Notes: a model not told the origin generated them from the letters alone. Counted from the stretch's first letter, positions 52,369 through 61,227 are shown. The stretch: DNA of 64,000 nt from DASXMT01 sp963781305 (GCA_963781305.1 CAWAFL010000014.1:62001-126000); one strand, 5' to 3'. Translations and numbers: made by a program.

Positions 52369-53775
52369 GTGGTCAGGTACCGGATCGTCGCCGTCATACT
52401 CATCTCGGCGTGCGTGCTGGCCGCATGCGGACAGTCCACCGTTGGGAGCACGCATCCCTCTGCATCGAGCTCGTCGCCCACGACAACTGCGCCCAGCAGT
52501 CCCCCCACCTCCGGCACGGCGCCATCGAGCGCTCGCCAATGGCTGACCTATCACCGCGACATCGCTCGCTCCGGCAACGCCCCGAGCGAGCCCAGCGTCT
52601 CGACGGTCGGCCAACTGTGGCGGGCGCAGCTCGACGGACAGGTGTACGCCGAGCCGCTCGTCGATGGCGATCGCGTCATCGCCGCCACCGAGAACGACAC
52701 GATCTACTCGCTCAACGCCACGACGGGCCATGTCGTATGGTCGACCTCTCTCGGTGCACCGATGCCGGGGAGCGCACTGCCGTGCGGGAACATCGACCCC
52801 TCGGGCATTACCAGTACGCCCGTCATCGATCCGGCCGACGGCGTGGTGTGGGTGGTGGCCTTCGTCAAGCCCGGCCAACACCAGCTCGTCAGCGTGAACC
52901 TGGCGGACGGACGCGTTCGCTCCCGCCAGGCGATCGCCCTTCCCGGTGTCGACGAGCTCGCTGAACAACAGCGCGGAGCGCTCACCATGGAACACGGCAC
53001 CGTCTATGTCCCCTTCGGCGGGCTGTATGGAGACTGCGGCAACTACCGGGGATTCGTGGTGAGCTTTCCCACGAGCGGCTCGGGACCGCAGACCACCTTC
53101 ACCGTCCCCACCCCTCGTCAAGGGGCGATCTGGTCACCACCGGGACCGGTGGTCACGAGTGGGGGATCGCTGATCGTCTCCACGGGCAACGGCGCGTCGA
53201 CATCGACCTATGACGACGGCGACTCGGTCATCGCTCTGTCCCGCGCATTGCAGGTGATCGGTACCTTTGCCCCCTCGAACTGGGTGCAGCTCAACGAGAA
53301 CGACCTGGATCTCGGATCGGTCTCGCCGACAGTGTTCGACGACGAGATCTTCCAGATCGGAAAGGAGGGAGTCGGCTACCTGTTGGACGCCGACGACCTG
53401 GGCGGGATCGGCGGGCAGCTCTACGCAGCCCAGGTCTGCCCGGCTCAGGCATTCGGTGGCACGGCCGTCGATGGTTCGGTGGTCATCGTTCCCTGCCTGG
53501 ACGGGCTGAAGGCAGTGCAGGTGGAAGCCGACCACACCTTCCACACGGTGTGGTCGCAGCCATCGGTCGTGTCCAGCGCGCCGGTGATCGCCGCCGGCAG
53601 GGTGTGGGCGGTAACCCGGACCGGCCAGCTGGCAGAGCTGAACGAGCAGACCGGCGCAGTGGTACTGACCGAGCCGGTGGGGTCCGGTGCGACGTCGTTC
53701 CCGTCGCTCGCCGTGGCCGGCGGAAGACTGTTCGCTCAGGGTGGCACATCGATCGTGGCGTTCGGCGGCGTCTAG
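52369..53775 (+). CDS. PQQ-like beta-propeller lipoprotein
   Basis: This 468-residue lipoprotein has a signal peptide ending in LAAC with the lipidated Cys20, a Ser/Thr/Pro-rich linker, then beta-propeller blades (LWRAQLDGQVYAEPLV, SLNATTGHVVWSTSLG, SLGSVSPTVFDDEIFQIG, VWAVTRTGQLAELN). It lacks the PQQ-binding Trp disc and Cys pair of true quinoprotein dehydrogenases, so it may be a scaffold. It lies 50 bp after the DoxX/WHxH fusion and could form an outer complex with it. GTG 52369 is the first start. Confidence 0.83.
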   Translation: MVRYRIVAVILISACVLAACGQSTVGSTHPSASSSSPTTTAPSSPPTSGTAPSSARQWLTYHRDIARSGNAPSEPSVSTVGQLWRAQLDGQVYAEPLVDGDRVIAATENDTIYSLNATTGHVVWSTSLGAPMPGSALPCGNIDPSGITSTPVIDPADGVVWVVAFVKPGQHQLVSVNLADGRVRSRQAIALPGVDELAEQQRGALTMEHGTVYVPFGGLYGDCGNYRGFVVSFPTSGSGPQTTFTVPTPRQGAIWSPPGPVVTSGGSLIVSTGNGASTSTYDDGDSVIALSRALQVIGTFAPSNWVQLNENDLDLGSVSPTVFDDEIFQIGKEGVGYLLDADDLGGIGGQLYAAQVCPAQAFGGTAVDGSVVIVPCLDGLKAVQVEADHTFHTVWSQPSVVSSAPVIAAGRVWAVTRTGQLAELNEQTGAVVLTEPVGSGATSFPSLAVAGGRLFAQGGTSIVAFGGV

Positions 53776-53819
53776 ACACGACCAACAGGTGCTGCTTCGC
53801 GATACTTCTCTTCTCGACC

Positions 53820-53849
53820 TTGACATGTGACTAAAAGGTCACCTATTAT
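53820..53849 (+). promoter_or_regulatory. Strong leaderless promoter with embedded operator
   Basis: TTGACA (53820-53825), an 18-bp spacer and TATTAT (53844-53849) match the consensus almost perfectly. GTGAC-TAAAAG-GTCAC (53827-53842) fills the spacer as a perfect inverted repeat. GTG 53856 lies 6 nt after the -10, so the transcript should begin at the start codon. Confidence 0.88.
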
Positions 53850-53855
53850 CAACCC

Positions 53856-54608
53856 GTGGACGCAGTGTTCAAAGCCCTCGCCGATCCGACACGTCGGAGC
53901 CTGCTGGACGAGCTCTTCCGTGAGGACGGGCAGACCCTGGGCGCCCTCGAGGAGCGCTTCGCCATGACCCGATTCGGCGTCATGAAGCACCTCAAGCAGC
54001 TCGAGGAGGCGGGGCTCGTGGTCTCCAAGCGGCAAGGCCGCGAGAAGCACCACTACTTGAACCCGGTCCCGATCCGGCTCGTCCACGACCGATGGGTGAG
54101 CAAGTACGCCGAGCCATGGGCAGCCGGGCTCAGCGACCTCAAGCACAGACTGGAGAGTCCCATGGAAAAGGTATTCGAGATCTACATCCGAACCACCCCG
54201 GAACGGCTGTGGGAGGCGATCACCGACCCGGAGATCAGGAGCAAGTACAACTTCGGCGCCGGGGTCACGTCCGACTGGACAGTCGGCTCGCCGCTGAAGA
54301 TGGGCTCGCCCACGAACGATGGAGTACTGGGCGCTGGCGAGGTCCTCGAAGTGGACCCGCCGCGACGGCTGGTCCACACCATGGTCGCCCTGTGGAGCGA
54401 CGAGGTGAAGAGCGAGGGTGCCTCCAGGGTCACCTGGGAGATCGAGCCGGTCGAGGACTCCTGTCGGCTCACCGTCACCCATGATCAGCTGCGCGAGGAC
54501 GCAAACTCCCAGATCTTCGGGGGCTGGCCCATGATCCTGTCGGGGTTGAAGACCTGGCTCGAGACGGGCGAACTGCTGACCACGCCCGGATCGCTGATGT
54601 ACACCTGA
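53856..54608 (+). CDS. ArsR-type HTH fused to an SRPBCC (AHSA1) domain
   Basis: This 250-residue protein has MDAVFKALADPTRRSLLDELF and TRFGVMKHLKQLEEAGLVVS, an ArsR winged helix, followed from about residue 103 by an Activator of Hsp90-like (AHSA1/SRPBCC) domain (MEKVFEIYIRTTPERLWEAITDPE). The fusion suggests a regulator sensing a hydrophobic ligand directly. The inverted repeat in its own promoter is a probable autorepression site. It precedes a glyoxalase-like gene. Confidence 0.88.
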   Translation: MDAVFKALADPTRRSLLDELFREDGQTLGALEERFAMTRFGVMKHLKQLEEAGLVVSKRQGREKHHYLNPVPIRLVHDRWVSKYAEPWAAGLSDLKHRLESPMEKVFEIYIRTTPERLWEAITDPEIRSKYNFGAGVTSDWTVGSPLKMGSPTNDGVLGAGEVLEVDPPRRLVHTMVALWSDEVKSEGASRVTWEIEPVEDSCRLTVTHDQLREDANSQIFGGWPMILSGLKTWLETGELLTTPGSLMYT

Positions 54609-54698
54609 GCGCGACACCAGGCCAGGGAGACAGAGACGTTGCAGTGGTAACCAGGCGAATGCACACGGACGAGCCGGACCCAACAAAGGAGAAGTGAT

Positions 54699-55088
54699 AT
54701 GTCCCCATCGGAATCGACAAGCAAAATCATCGACCTGCGCACCGTGGGCGTTCCCGTCACCGACCAGGATCGAGCGTTGGCCTTCTACGTCGACGTGCTG
54801 GGCCTCGAGAAGCGCCTCGACGTTCCCATGGGCAGTGGACGGCGATGGATCGAGGTGGCACCGGCCGGAGCGTCGACCAGCATTGCCCTGGTGGCGGCGC
54901 ACGAGGGGGTGCCGGCGGGAGTCGAGACGGGCATCCGGCTCACCGCGCTACACGTCGATGCCAATCACGCTGCACTCCGGGAGCGCGGCGTCGATGCCGA
55001 CGACGTCCTGCGATGGGAAGGGGTACCACCCATGTTCGCGTTCCGGGACCAAGACGGCAACGGACTCGAGATCGTCGAGCAGTCATGA
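54699..55088 (+). CDS. Glyoxalase/VOC-family protein
   Basis: This 129-residue VOC protein has IIDLRTVGVPVTDQDRALAFYVDVLGLEK and FRDQDGNGLEIVEQS, typical of dioxygenase/glyoxalase/fosfomycin-resistance-like proteins. AAAGGAGAA precedes ATG 54699. It is in line with the ArsR-SRPBCC gene and is probably its regulon member. Confidence 0.88.
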   Translation: MSPSESTSKIIDLRTVGVPVTDQDRALAFYVDVLGLEKRLDVPMGSGRRWIEVAPAGASTSIALVAAHEGVPAGVETGIRLTALHVDANHAALRERGVDADDVLRWEGVPPMFAFRDQDGNGLEIVEQS

Positions 55089-55162
55089 CGGTCGACACCG
55101 GACAGCCGCGGATCGGTCCATGACCAGGCCTTGGTCGTCAGCGGTCGCCCGGTGGGTTGGGG

Positions 55163-55645
55163 TCAATCGGTTCCGGCCACGCCCGGAGACTCGGCTATCC
55201 GCTTGAGGGCGGCCAGGGTCACCGGGATGCCGTCGTGAGCGGCCTTGGTTCGTTTGTCGATCTCGCTCTGGGCGGCTGATCCGAACCGGTTGTTGAACAT
55301 GGCGATGCCGTCGGGCAGGAATTCCCACGACTCGGTCACCGTCGTCCCCCCGTCCACCGGCGTGAACGTGTACCCCCATCGGACCAGAGAGCCACCAACG
55401 ATGAACGCGAACTCCCGGCCGGGATCAGCCACCACGACTTCAGAACGTGTCTCCCAGGTCCGGTCGGGCAACACGTTTCGCCCGGTGAACCAGGCGCCGA
55501 CCCGTGGGGTCTCTCCGTCGTCCCACCAACAGGTGGTGCAGATCGGGCTCCACTCACCCATCCGGGTCACGTCGGAGACCATGTCGTAGAGGACGTCCGG
55601 CTCCCTGGCGACGGTGGTCGAATCCGAGTGGTAGAGATTTCCCAT
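55163..55645 (-). CDS. SRPBCC-family protein
   Basis: This 160-residue protein has MVSDVTRMGEWSPICTTCWWDDG, AFIVGGSLVRWGYTFTPVDGGTTVTESWEF and a C-terminal helix RTKAAHDGIPVTLAALKRIAE. It belongs to the polyketide-cyclase-like SRPBCC family. It is the fourth SRPBCC domain in the window (with 29751, 45058 and the fusion at 53856). It converges on the glyoxalase gene. Confidence 0.85.
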   Translation of the reverse strand: MGNLYHSDSTTVAREPDVLYDMVSDVTRMGEWSPICTTCWWDDGETPRVGAWFTGRNVLPDRTWETRSEVVVADPGREFAFIVGGSLVRWGYTFTPVDGGTTVTESWEFLPDGIAMFNNRFGSAAQSEIDKRTKAAHDGIPVTLAALKRIAESPGVAGTD

Positions 55646-55709
55646 GCGCTCAGTATTTCCGACTCACGTGGACGGTGCGATTCGACGCACGCGCCACCGG
55701 GGCGGGCAC

Positions 55710-56372
55710 CTACGGCAAGCGGGCGGCGGCCGCGGCCTGCCGTGCCGTTTTCCCGAAGTGCACGGTGATGCCATCCCGCCGCATGCTGCGGGCGAACCAG
55801 ATGACCGACAGCGCAATGGCGCCGGCAGTGAGCGACACCGAGATCCCGCTGCGCTCGACGGCAAAGGCTCCGACCGACTCGGTGAGGAGAAGCCAGAGAA
55901 CGACGGCACCATTCAGGAACATGACCGTCGCCCACAGGAACGACACGCGAATGAAGAACCGATGCACAGTGGGTCGAGCGAGAAGCTCGGGGGTGAGGGG
56001 GCAGAAGTCATGAGTGAACCGTTGGGTGAAGGGCCGACCGAGGAGGGCCGACCCCACCAGCGCCAGCGACACGAGGAACGTGCTGGCCGTCGGCTGGATG
56101 AAATAGAGGAAGGCACTTCCGGTGATGAACGAAATGGCTGTCCGCAGCGTCAACAGGGCCGTTCCCACCAACAGGAGCGTCGATACCCGCTGACGGCGTA
56201 CCAGTCGTCGGCCCACGATCAGATAGGACCAGGCCAGCGCACCGATGAGTGCACCGCGGAATCCGGCAATGAGGAGCATCAGGTAGTACGCGCCCAGGGG
56301 CGCCACAACACCTTCCAACACAACTGGCATCGCGTGCCAGAGCACGTTGCGAGGGGCGGGAAGGTGTAGCAC
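55710..56372 (-). CDS. VC0807-like hydrophobic membrane protein
   Basis: This roughly 220-residue protein has five or six predicted membrane helices (GAYYLMLLIAGFRGALIGALAWSYL, RRQRVSTLLLVGTALLTLRTAISFITG, FLVSLALVGSALLGRPF, LWATVMFLNGAVVLWLLL). The opening LPAPRNVLWHAMPVVLEGVVAPL resembles VC0807/DUF3159-type proteins. GTG 56372 is a best guess; ATG 56330 is the fallback. The upstream frame to 56849 overlaps another gene and is not credible. Confidence 0.68.
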   Translation of the reverse strand: MLHLPAPRNVLWHAMPVVLEGVVAPLGAYYLMLLIAGFRGALIGALAWSYLIVGRRLVRRQRVSTLLLVGTALLTLRTAISFITGSAFLYFIQPTASTFLVSLALVGSALLGRPFTQRFTHDFCPLTPELLARPTVHRFFIRVSFLWATVMFLNGAVVLWLLLTESVGAFAVERSGISVSLTAGAIALSVIWFARSMRRDGITVHFGKTARQAAAAARLP

Positions 56373-56581
56373 TGAGCCGACGTGCCCGTCGGGGTGATCT
56401 GAGAAGGTCAGCGCCCGCAGTGGCCGTCGGTAGCTACCGAGAGGGCTGATGCGTAAGTGTACCCGCCGAATGCGCTCCGGATTCCTCGCCCTAGGCTGCC
56501 GGCGGCTCCCGGACCGGTTGCCTTTTCTCCATCCCAGGTCAGCGGACCAAGGGCAGCCACTGAGCCCAGGAAACGCGCCCC

Positions 56582-57358
56582 TCAGCCCAGGAAGAACGAC
56601 GCGAGCACGGGCGCCAGGACATCGTCGGCGGCATTGTGGGTCTGTCCCTCGAGCACACGGTGCCGGCCGCCCGGGATGGAACCGGCCACCGCCTCGACGG
56701 CCTCTCGGGCCCACTCCGGGCTGTCGCCGCCGCTGAGGACGAGGGTGGACGTGCCGAGGCTGGCCAGCCGATCGGCCGGCACCCGCTGGTCGCCGACCAC
56801 CGCGAGCTCGTTGGGCAGGGTGGGGGCCAACTCCTCGAAGCGGGACCACATGGGAGTCCCTTTCATCATGGTCACCACCTCTGGAGGTGTTCCGGGGCCT
56901 TCGAGGAAGAACAGCTCGGCGGCCTCGCTGGGCCGATCGGCAACCAGCAGCTGGCTGACCCGCTCAGCCAGCCTGTCGGCCCGGGCCCGGGTCCCTTCCA
57001 CGATGTACGGCGGTTCGTACACCGCCAATCTGGTGGTCGGGAGACCACCCATGACGGCTTCGAGAGCGAGAACGGCGCCCGAGGAGTGGCCGAAGACGAA
57101 GGCCGACCCACCGGCGGCGGCCATCACGGCCTCGAGATCCTCGATTTCACGCACTACCGCGTACGGCGCGGTGTCACCGCTCGAGCCCCTGCCGCGGCGG
57201 TCGTAGCGGAACACGGTGAAGTGGCGGGCCAGCAGTCCCGCCAGGCCGATCGACGTCGATCGATCGCAGAACGCCCCCACCACCACGATCAGCGGTGGTC
57301 CGTCGCCGTCCCGGTCGAAGGCGATCGGGGTGCCGTCGCCCGACGGAGTCATCTCCAT
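56582..57358 (-). CDS. Alpha/beta hydrolase
   Basis: This 258-residue protein has a complete hydrolase pattern: PLIVVVGAFCDRST, DRRGRGSSGD, VFGHSSGAVLALE with the nucleophilic Ser, a TLVLSGGDSPEWA strand with Asp and GQTHNA with His. AGGAGAGG precedes ATG 57358. The upstream gap to the next gene contains three GTCAGGCG octamers on the minus strand. Confidence 0.88.
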   Translation of the reverse strand: MEMTPSGDGTPIAFDRDGDGPPLIVVVGAFCDRSTSIGLAGLLARHFTVFRYDRRGRGSSGDTAPYAVVREIEDLEAVMAAAGGSAFVFGHSSGAVLALEAVMGGLPTTRLAVYEPPYIVEGTRARADRLAERVSQLLVADRPSEAAELFFLEGPGTPPEVVTMMKGTPMWSRFEELAPTLPNELAVVGDQRVPADRLASLGTSTLVLSGGDSPEWAREAVEAVAGSIPGGRHRVLEGQTHNAADDVLAPVLASFFLG

Positions 57359-57376
57359 GCCTCTCCTGTCCGGACC

Positions 57377-57400
57377 CGCCTGACCGCCTGACCGCCTGAC
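57377..57400. repeat. Three 8-bp repeats after a stop codon
   Basis: CGCCTGAC occurs three times in tandem, immediately 3' (on the minus strand) of the TGA at 57406-57404 and 19 bp before the start of the hydrolase gene. Confidence 0.9.
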
Positions 57401-57403
57401 CGT

Positions 57404-57616
57404 TCAGCTTCCCCGCTGGACTTCGACCTCGGCAGCCTGGGGAACGGGCTGCTTGTACCAGCGGTCCGAGGTGTCCTCGATGAGAGCAACCATGGTGTCC
57501 ATGCCCATGAACTTTGTCTCGATCCGGGACACGAGCACTTCAGCTCCTGACTCCAGCCGGACCCGATCGCCGACCTCAACCTCCGACACCGGCATGTTCT
57601 TCCACGTTTCAGCCAT
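57404..57616 (-). CDS. Small conserved-type hypothetical protein
   Basis: This 70-residue protein has a compact beta-strand pattern (VSEVEVGDRVRLESGAEVLVSRIETKF) and a conserved-looking aromatic tail (DRWYKQPVPQAAEVEV). It resembles small actinobacterial SH3-like proteins of unknown function. No membrane segment or signal is present. It lies between a hydrolase and an ECF sigma gene. Confidence 0.68.
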   Translation of the reverse strand: MAETWKNMPVSEVEVGDRVRLESGAEVLVSRIETKFMGMDTMVALIEDTSDRWYKQPVPQAAEVEVQRGS

Positions 57617-57712
57617 GCACCAATCCTGCCATCCGCCGATGGCAGCCGCCCAGTCGGGCGAGCGCGCGGTGGCTTCAGCCGTCGGGGAGTCGGCGTTCGG
57701 TGCGGGGGTGGT

Positions 57713-58723
57713 TTACTGCGGCAGGGTTCGTGGCAGACCGAAACGGGACAGCACGCTGTTGTCGAAGCGGGTCAACTCGCAGATGTGGCTGCCGGACAGG
57801 GTCACCACGAGCAACCCGCTGGCGTGGAGGACGTCGCCGTGCGGGTCGCTCACGTAGAGCCCGAACGCCGGTTGATGATTGGCTCTGGTGGGGACGAGCC
57901 GGAACGTGCGACCGGGCCGGAACGCCACGACGGCAAAGAACCGGGCCGTCAGATCGCGTCCCTGGTACTCGAGCGGGATGGGTGGCATCCGCAACCACAC
58001 GTCCTCGGTGAGCAGCGCGATCAGCCCGTCCAGATCGTTGGACTGGTAAGCCTGGGTAAACCGGTGCACGAGTTCGTTCTCGATCGGTGAGTTCGAAGCT
58101 GGAGGTGGGTCCTTCGGACCAGACTCTGAGGACCTGCGGTCGAGCGTGGCCCGGGCGCGTTTGAGGGCGCTGGTCACCGATTCCTCGGTGGTGCCGAGGA
58201 TATGAGCTGCTTCGCTGGCTCGAAAGCCGAGAACGTCGCGCAGGACCAGTACAGCGCGTTGGCGGGCCGGGAGCACCTGCAGCGCCGTCACGAAGGCCAG
58301 CGAAATGGCTTCCCGGGTCTCGTAGCGGGCCTCGGGACCGGCGCCGGTGTCAGCGAGGCCGTCCAGCAGGACATCGGGATACGGTTCGAGCCAGAACACC
58401 TCAGCCATCCGGGTGGCCTCGGGTAAGGGGAGTTCGAAGATCGGCGCGTCCATCTGGGGGCGCCGGCTAGCGGACCGGAGCGCGTTGAGGCAGCGGCTGG
58501 TCGCAATCCGGTACAGCCAGGTTCGGATCGAGGCGCGTTCCTCGAAACCGCCGAGAGCCCGCCACGCGGCCAACAGGGTCTCCTGCAGTGCGTCCTCGGC
58601 GTCTTGGACCGAACCCAGGATCCGGTAGCAGTGCACCTGAAGCTCGCGCCGATAGGGGTCGGTGAGCTGGGCAAATGCCTGCCCGTCTCCGGCTCGGGCC
58701 TGGACCAACAATTCCGTGGTCAT
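57713..58723 (-). CDS. ECF sigma factor with SnoaL-like C-terminal domain
   Basis: This 336-residue protein has sigma region 2 (FAQLTDPYRRELQVHCYRILGSVQDAEDALQETLLAAW), region 4 (LPARQRAVLVLRDVLGFRASEAAHILGTTEESVTSALKRAR) and, from about residue 215, a SnoaL-like domain (ENELVHRFTQAYQSNDLDGLIALL). This SigG/SigJ-like architecture lacks a separate anti-sigma; the C-terminal domain may regulate activity. GGAAGA precedes ATG 58723. It diverges from a YCII-like gene, a usual partner. Confidence 0.92.
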   Translation of the reverse strand: MTTELLVQARAGDGQAFAQLTDPYRRELQVHCYRILGSVQDAEDALQETLLAAWRALGGFEERASIRTWLYRIATSRCLNALRSASRRPQMDAPIFELPLPEATRMAEVFWLEPYPDVLLDGLADTGAGPEARYETREAISLAFVTALQVLPARQRAVLVLRDVLGFRASEAAHILGTTEESVTSALKRARATLDRRSSESGPKDPPPASNSPIENELVHRFTQAYQSNDLDGLIALLTEDVWLRMPPIPLEYQGRDLTARFFAVVAFRPGRTFRLVPTRANHQPAFGLYVSDPHGDVLHASGLLVVTLSGSHICELTRFDNSVLSRFGLPRTLPQ

Positions 58724-58892
58724 TCTTCCATCCTCGCATCACCTCGATCCGGACCTCCTACAGGGTCATCAGTACTGACACCGGTGGAGCGGGGAACTGG
58801 GCGGTCGTCGGCGCCCAATTTTCCATCGGGCCGGGGTCTACATCACCGACAGTTCATGCCGGCACCGGGCCGGCCCAATCAAGGAGTGCACC

Positions 58893-59213
58893 ATGACGAC
58901 ATATCTCTTCTCGTACCGCATGCCGACCGACTACACGCCAGGCGATCCCGACGCGGCAAAAGCGTGGGGCTCGTTCTTCGAAGGCATCGGCTCGAACCTC
59001 GTCGATGTCGGCAATCCCACCTTCGAGTCCACCTCGCTCGGGGCCTGTGAAAGTTCCACCACGCACCTCGGCGGTTTCTCGCTCGTCACCGCTGACGACC
59101 TCGAGGCGGCGGTGGCGATGGCACAGGCAAGCCCTGCCGTCGCCAATGGCGGCGGTGTCGAAGTCGGGGTCATCACCGAGATCTACCCCGACAGACGACT
59201 TGCCCAGGACTGA
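58893..59213 (+). CDS. YCII-like protein paired with the ECF sigma factor
   Basis: This 106-residue protein has MTTYLFSYRMPTDYTPGDP, a central ESSTTHLGGFSLVTADDLEAAVAMAQASP and VEVGVITEI, matching the YCII/DGPF ferredoxin-like fold that often sits beside ECF sigma genes. AAGGAG precedes ATG 58893. It lies 170 bp from the divergent sigma gene and upstream of the transporter. Confidence 0.8.
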   Translation: MTTYLFSYRMPTDYTPGDPDAAKAWGSFFEGIGSNLVDVGNPTFESTSLGACESSTTHLGGFSLVTADDLEAAVAMAQASPAVANGGGVEVGVITEIYPDRRLAQD

Positions 59214-59296
59214 TCTCTCTCGAAACCGTTGGGCGCGTTCCTCGCAGCTCACTCCCTTATCCCACATGCACGGCCCTGGCCTGAACGGAGAACGAC

Positions 59297-60793
59297 ATGG
59301 CCGATCTACACGAAATTGCGACGTCACCGGTTGGGCACGGGGCTTCCAAGACCTCGGGTCCGGTACTCACGGTGTTGCTCACGTCGGTGGCGTATTTCAT
59401 GGTGACCCTCGACGCCCTGGTCGTGGTGACCGCCCTCCCGTCCATCCACCGAGACCTGGGCGGAGGTATAGGCACCCTGCAATGGACGGTCAGTGCATAC
59501 ACCATGGCTTTTGGTGCCGGCATCATCACCGCGGCGGCCCTCGGCGACCGGCTCGGCCGGCGACGCGTCTACGTCGTCGGCCTGGGGCTCTTCACCGTGG
59601 CTTCCGCCGCCTGTGCCCTGGCCCCCAGCGCCGAGGTGCTGATCGCATGCCGTGCCATTCAGGGCCTGGGGGCGGCCATCGTCATGCCCCTCGGCCTCAC
59701 CCTCCTCACCTCCGCCTTCCCGCCGGAGAAGCGGGGGGCGGTGGTGGGGATCTGGGGCGGCATCGCCGGACTGGCGGTGGCCAGCGGACCGCTGATCGGC
59801 GGGGCGCTGACCCAGGGGTTGAACTGGCATTGGATCTTCTGGGTGAACGTCCCTATAGGTGCGCTGGCGCTCGTAGGAGCGCGGGCGCGTCTGCAGGAGA
59901 GCTGGGGGCCGAAGAGCCGGTTCGACATCCCCGGCCTCGTTCTGGTCACCGCGGGGACGGGCGTCCTCATCTGGGGACTGGTGCAAGGAGGCCAGAAGGG
60001 ATGGGGCAGCACCGAGAACGTGGTCGGCCTGACGGTGGGGATACTCCTGATCGCCGCCTTTGTCCTGCGGGAAGCTCGCAGCTCCGAACCGATGATCCCC
60101 CTCCGGCTGTTCCGGACGACGGCCTTTTCTTCCGCGGTGGGCACGCAGTTCCTCATGGCCGCGGCCATCTTCTCGGCTGCGTTTCTCACCAGTCAGTTCT
60201 TCCAGTTCGGACTGGGGGACTCGCCGTTCGGCACCGGGCTCCGCTTCCTGCCGTGGACGGCGACCCCGCTGCTGATCGCCCCCCTCGCCGGAGCCTTGTC
60301 GGACAAGGTCGGCTCTCGTGCGCTCGTCGTGCCCGGCCTGGTCATGCAGGGGATCGGTTTCGCCTGGATCGTCTGGCTGGCCGCCTCGTCTTCGGGTTAC
60401 GCGAGCTACGTGCTGCCGTTCGTCATCGCCGGGGTCGGCATCTCGATGGCGCTCCCGTGCGTCACGGCCGGGGGGCTCAATGCCGTCCCACCTGAGCTCC
60501 TGGGCAAGGCAGCCGGAACGCTGAACACGATGCAGCAATTCGGGGCCGTCTTCGGCGTCGCCGTGGTCACGGCGGTCTTCAACTCCAAGGGAAGCCTGAC
60601 CGATGCCGCGTCGGTGACGAGCGGGTACCGACCTGCTCTCGCCGTCTCCGCTGGAATCTCGATCCTCGGGGCGGTCGTGGCCATCGGGATGCGAAGAACG
60701 CCACGAGCCCAGGTGGCAGAGCCAAGCGTCCCACTGCGCGCAGCGTCACAGCACCCGCGGTCAGAGCTGGTTCGGGCATCGAGCTCGGACTGA
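59297..60793 (+). CDS. MFS drug transporter, DHA2 type
   Basis: This 498-residue protein is predicted to span the membrane 14 times. It has the DHA2 motif D1 near DALVVVTALPSIHRDLGGG, motif A GDRLGRRRVYVVGL, and motif C GLAVASGPLIGGAL. GGAGAACGAC precedes ATG 59297. With the ECF/YCII pair upstream it may be part of a stress response. Confidence 0.93.
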   Translation: MADLHEIATSPVGHGASKTSGPVLTVLLTSVAYFMVTLDALVVVTALPSIHRDLGGGIGTLQWTVSAYTMAFGAGIITAAALGDRLGRRRVYVVGLGLFTVASAACALAPSAEVLIACRAIQGLGAAIVMPLGLTLLTSAFPPEKRGAVVGIWGGIAGLAVASGPLIGGALTQGLNWHWIFWVNVPIGALALVGARARLQESWGPKSRFDIPGLVLVTAGTGVLIWGLVQGGQKGWGSTENVVGLTVGILLIAAFVLREARSSEPMIPLRLFRTTAFSSAVGTQFLMAAAIFSAAFLTSQFFQFGLGDSPFGTGLRFLPWTATPLLIAPLAGALSDKVGSRALVVPGLVMQGIGFAWIVWLAASSSGYASYVLPFVIAGVGISMALPCVTAGGLNAVPPELLGKAAGTLNTMQQFGAVFGVAVVTAVFNSKGSLTDAASVTSGYRPALAVSAGISILGAVVAIGMRRTPRAQVAEPSVPLRAASQHPRSELVRASSSD

Positions 60794-60826
60794 GCGGAGG
60801 ACGCACCTGTGGCTGCGCCGTCCCAT

Positions 60827-60832
60827 TAGGTT
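60827..60832 (+). promoter_or_regulatory. Leaderless -10 box for the DUF3054 gene
   Basis: TAGGTT ends 8 nt before ATG 60841, with no ribosome site between. Confidence 0.5.
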
Positions 60833-60840
60833 GGCCGTCA

Positions 60841-61227
60841 ATGGGCAAAGTCGCCGTGGCACTGGACATCGTCATAGTCCTGGTCTTCGTGGCCATCGGT
60901 CGGACTGCCCACGCCGATGGCGTGACCATCGCCGGTCTGGCCTCGACAGCGTGGCCCTTCCTGGCCGGCCTGGCCGTGGGCTGGCGGGCCGTGGCCAGAG
61001 GTCGGCGCGACAGCATGGCCTTGTCGAGCGGCCTGGTGGTGTGGATCTCGACGGTGGTGCTGGGCATGGTCTTCCGGGTGGTCTCCGGTCAGGGCACCGC
61101 CGTCGCCTTCGTGTTCGTCGCCTTGGGCTTTCTGGGGCTCACCATGGTCGGCTGGCGGGCCGTGGTCGTGGGCGCCCGGCGCTGGCGTTCGACCAGCCCG
61201 ACATCTGACGTTCGCGCCCCGGGCTAG
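60841..61227 (+). CDS. DUF3054 membrane protein
   Basis: This 128-residue protein has four predicted helices: VALDIVIVLVFVAIGR, ASTAWPFLAGLAVGW, SGLVVWISTVVLGMVF and AVAFVFVALGFLGLTMVGW. The sequence matches DUF3054, a widespread actinobacterial membrane family of unknown role. The start is leaderless in form. Confidence 0.9.
   Translation: MGKVAVALDIVIVLVFVAIGRTAHADGVTIAGLASTAWPFLAGLAVGWRAVARGRRDSMALSSGLVVWISTVVLGMVFRVVSGQGTAVAFVFVALGFLGLTMVGWRAVVVGARRWRSTSPTSDVRAPG

Noticed and set aside
56373..56849. N-terminal extension of the VC0807-like protein to 56849
   Set aside because: It is antisense-like Arg-rich sequence overlapping the hydrolase at 56582 in another frame.
59324..60538. 404-codon open frame antisense to the DHA2 transporter
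   Set aside because: Its composition is Arg/Gly/Asp-rich low-complexity sequence mirroring the transporter; no domain is recognisable.
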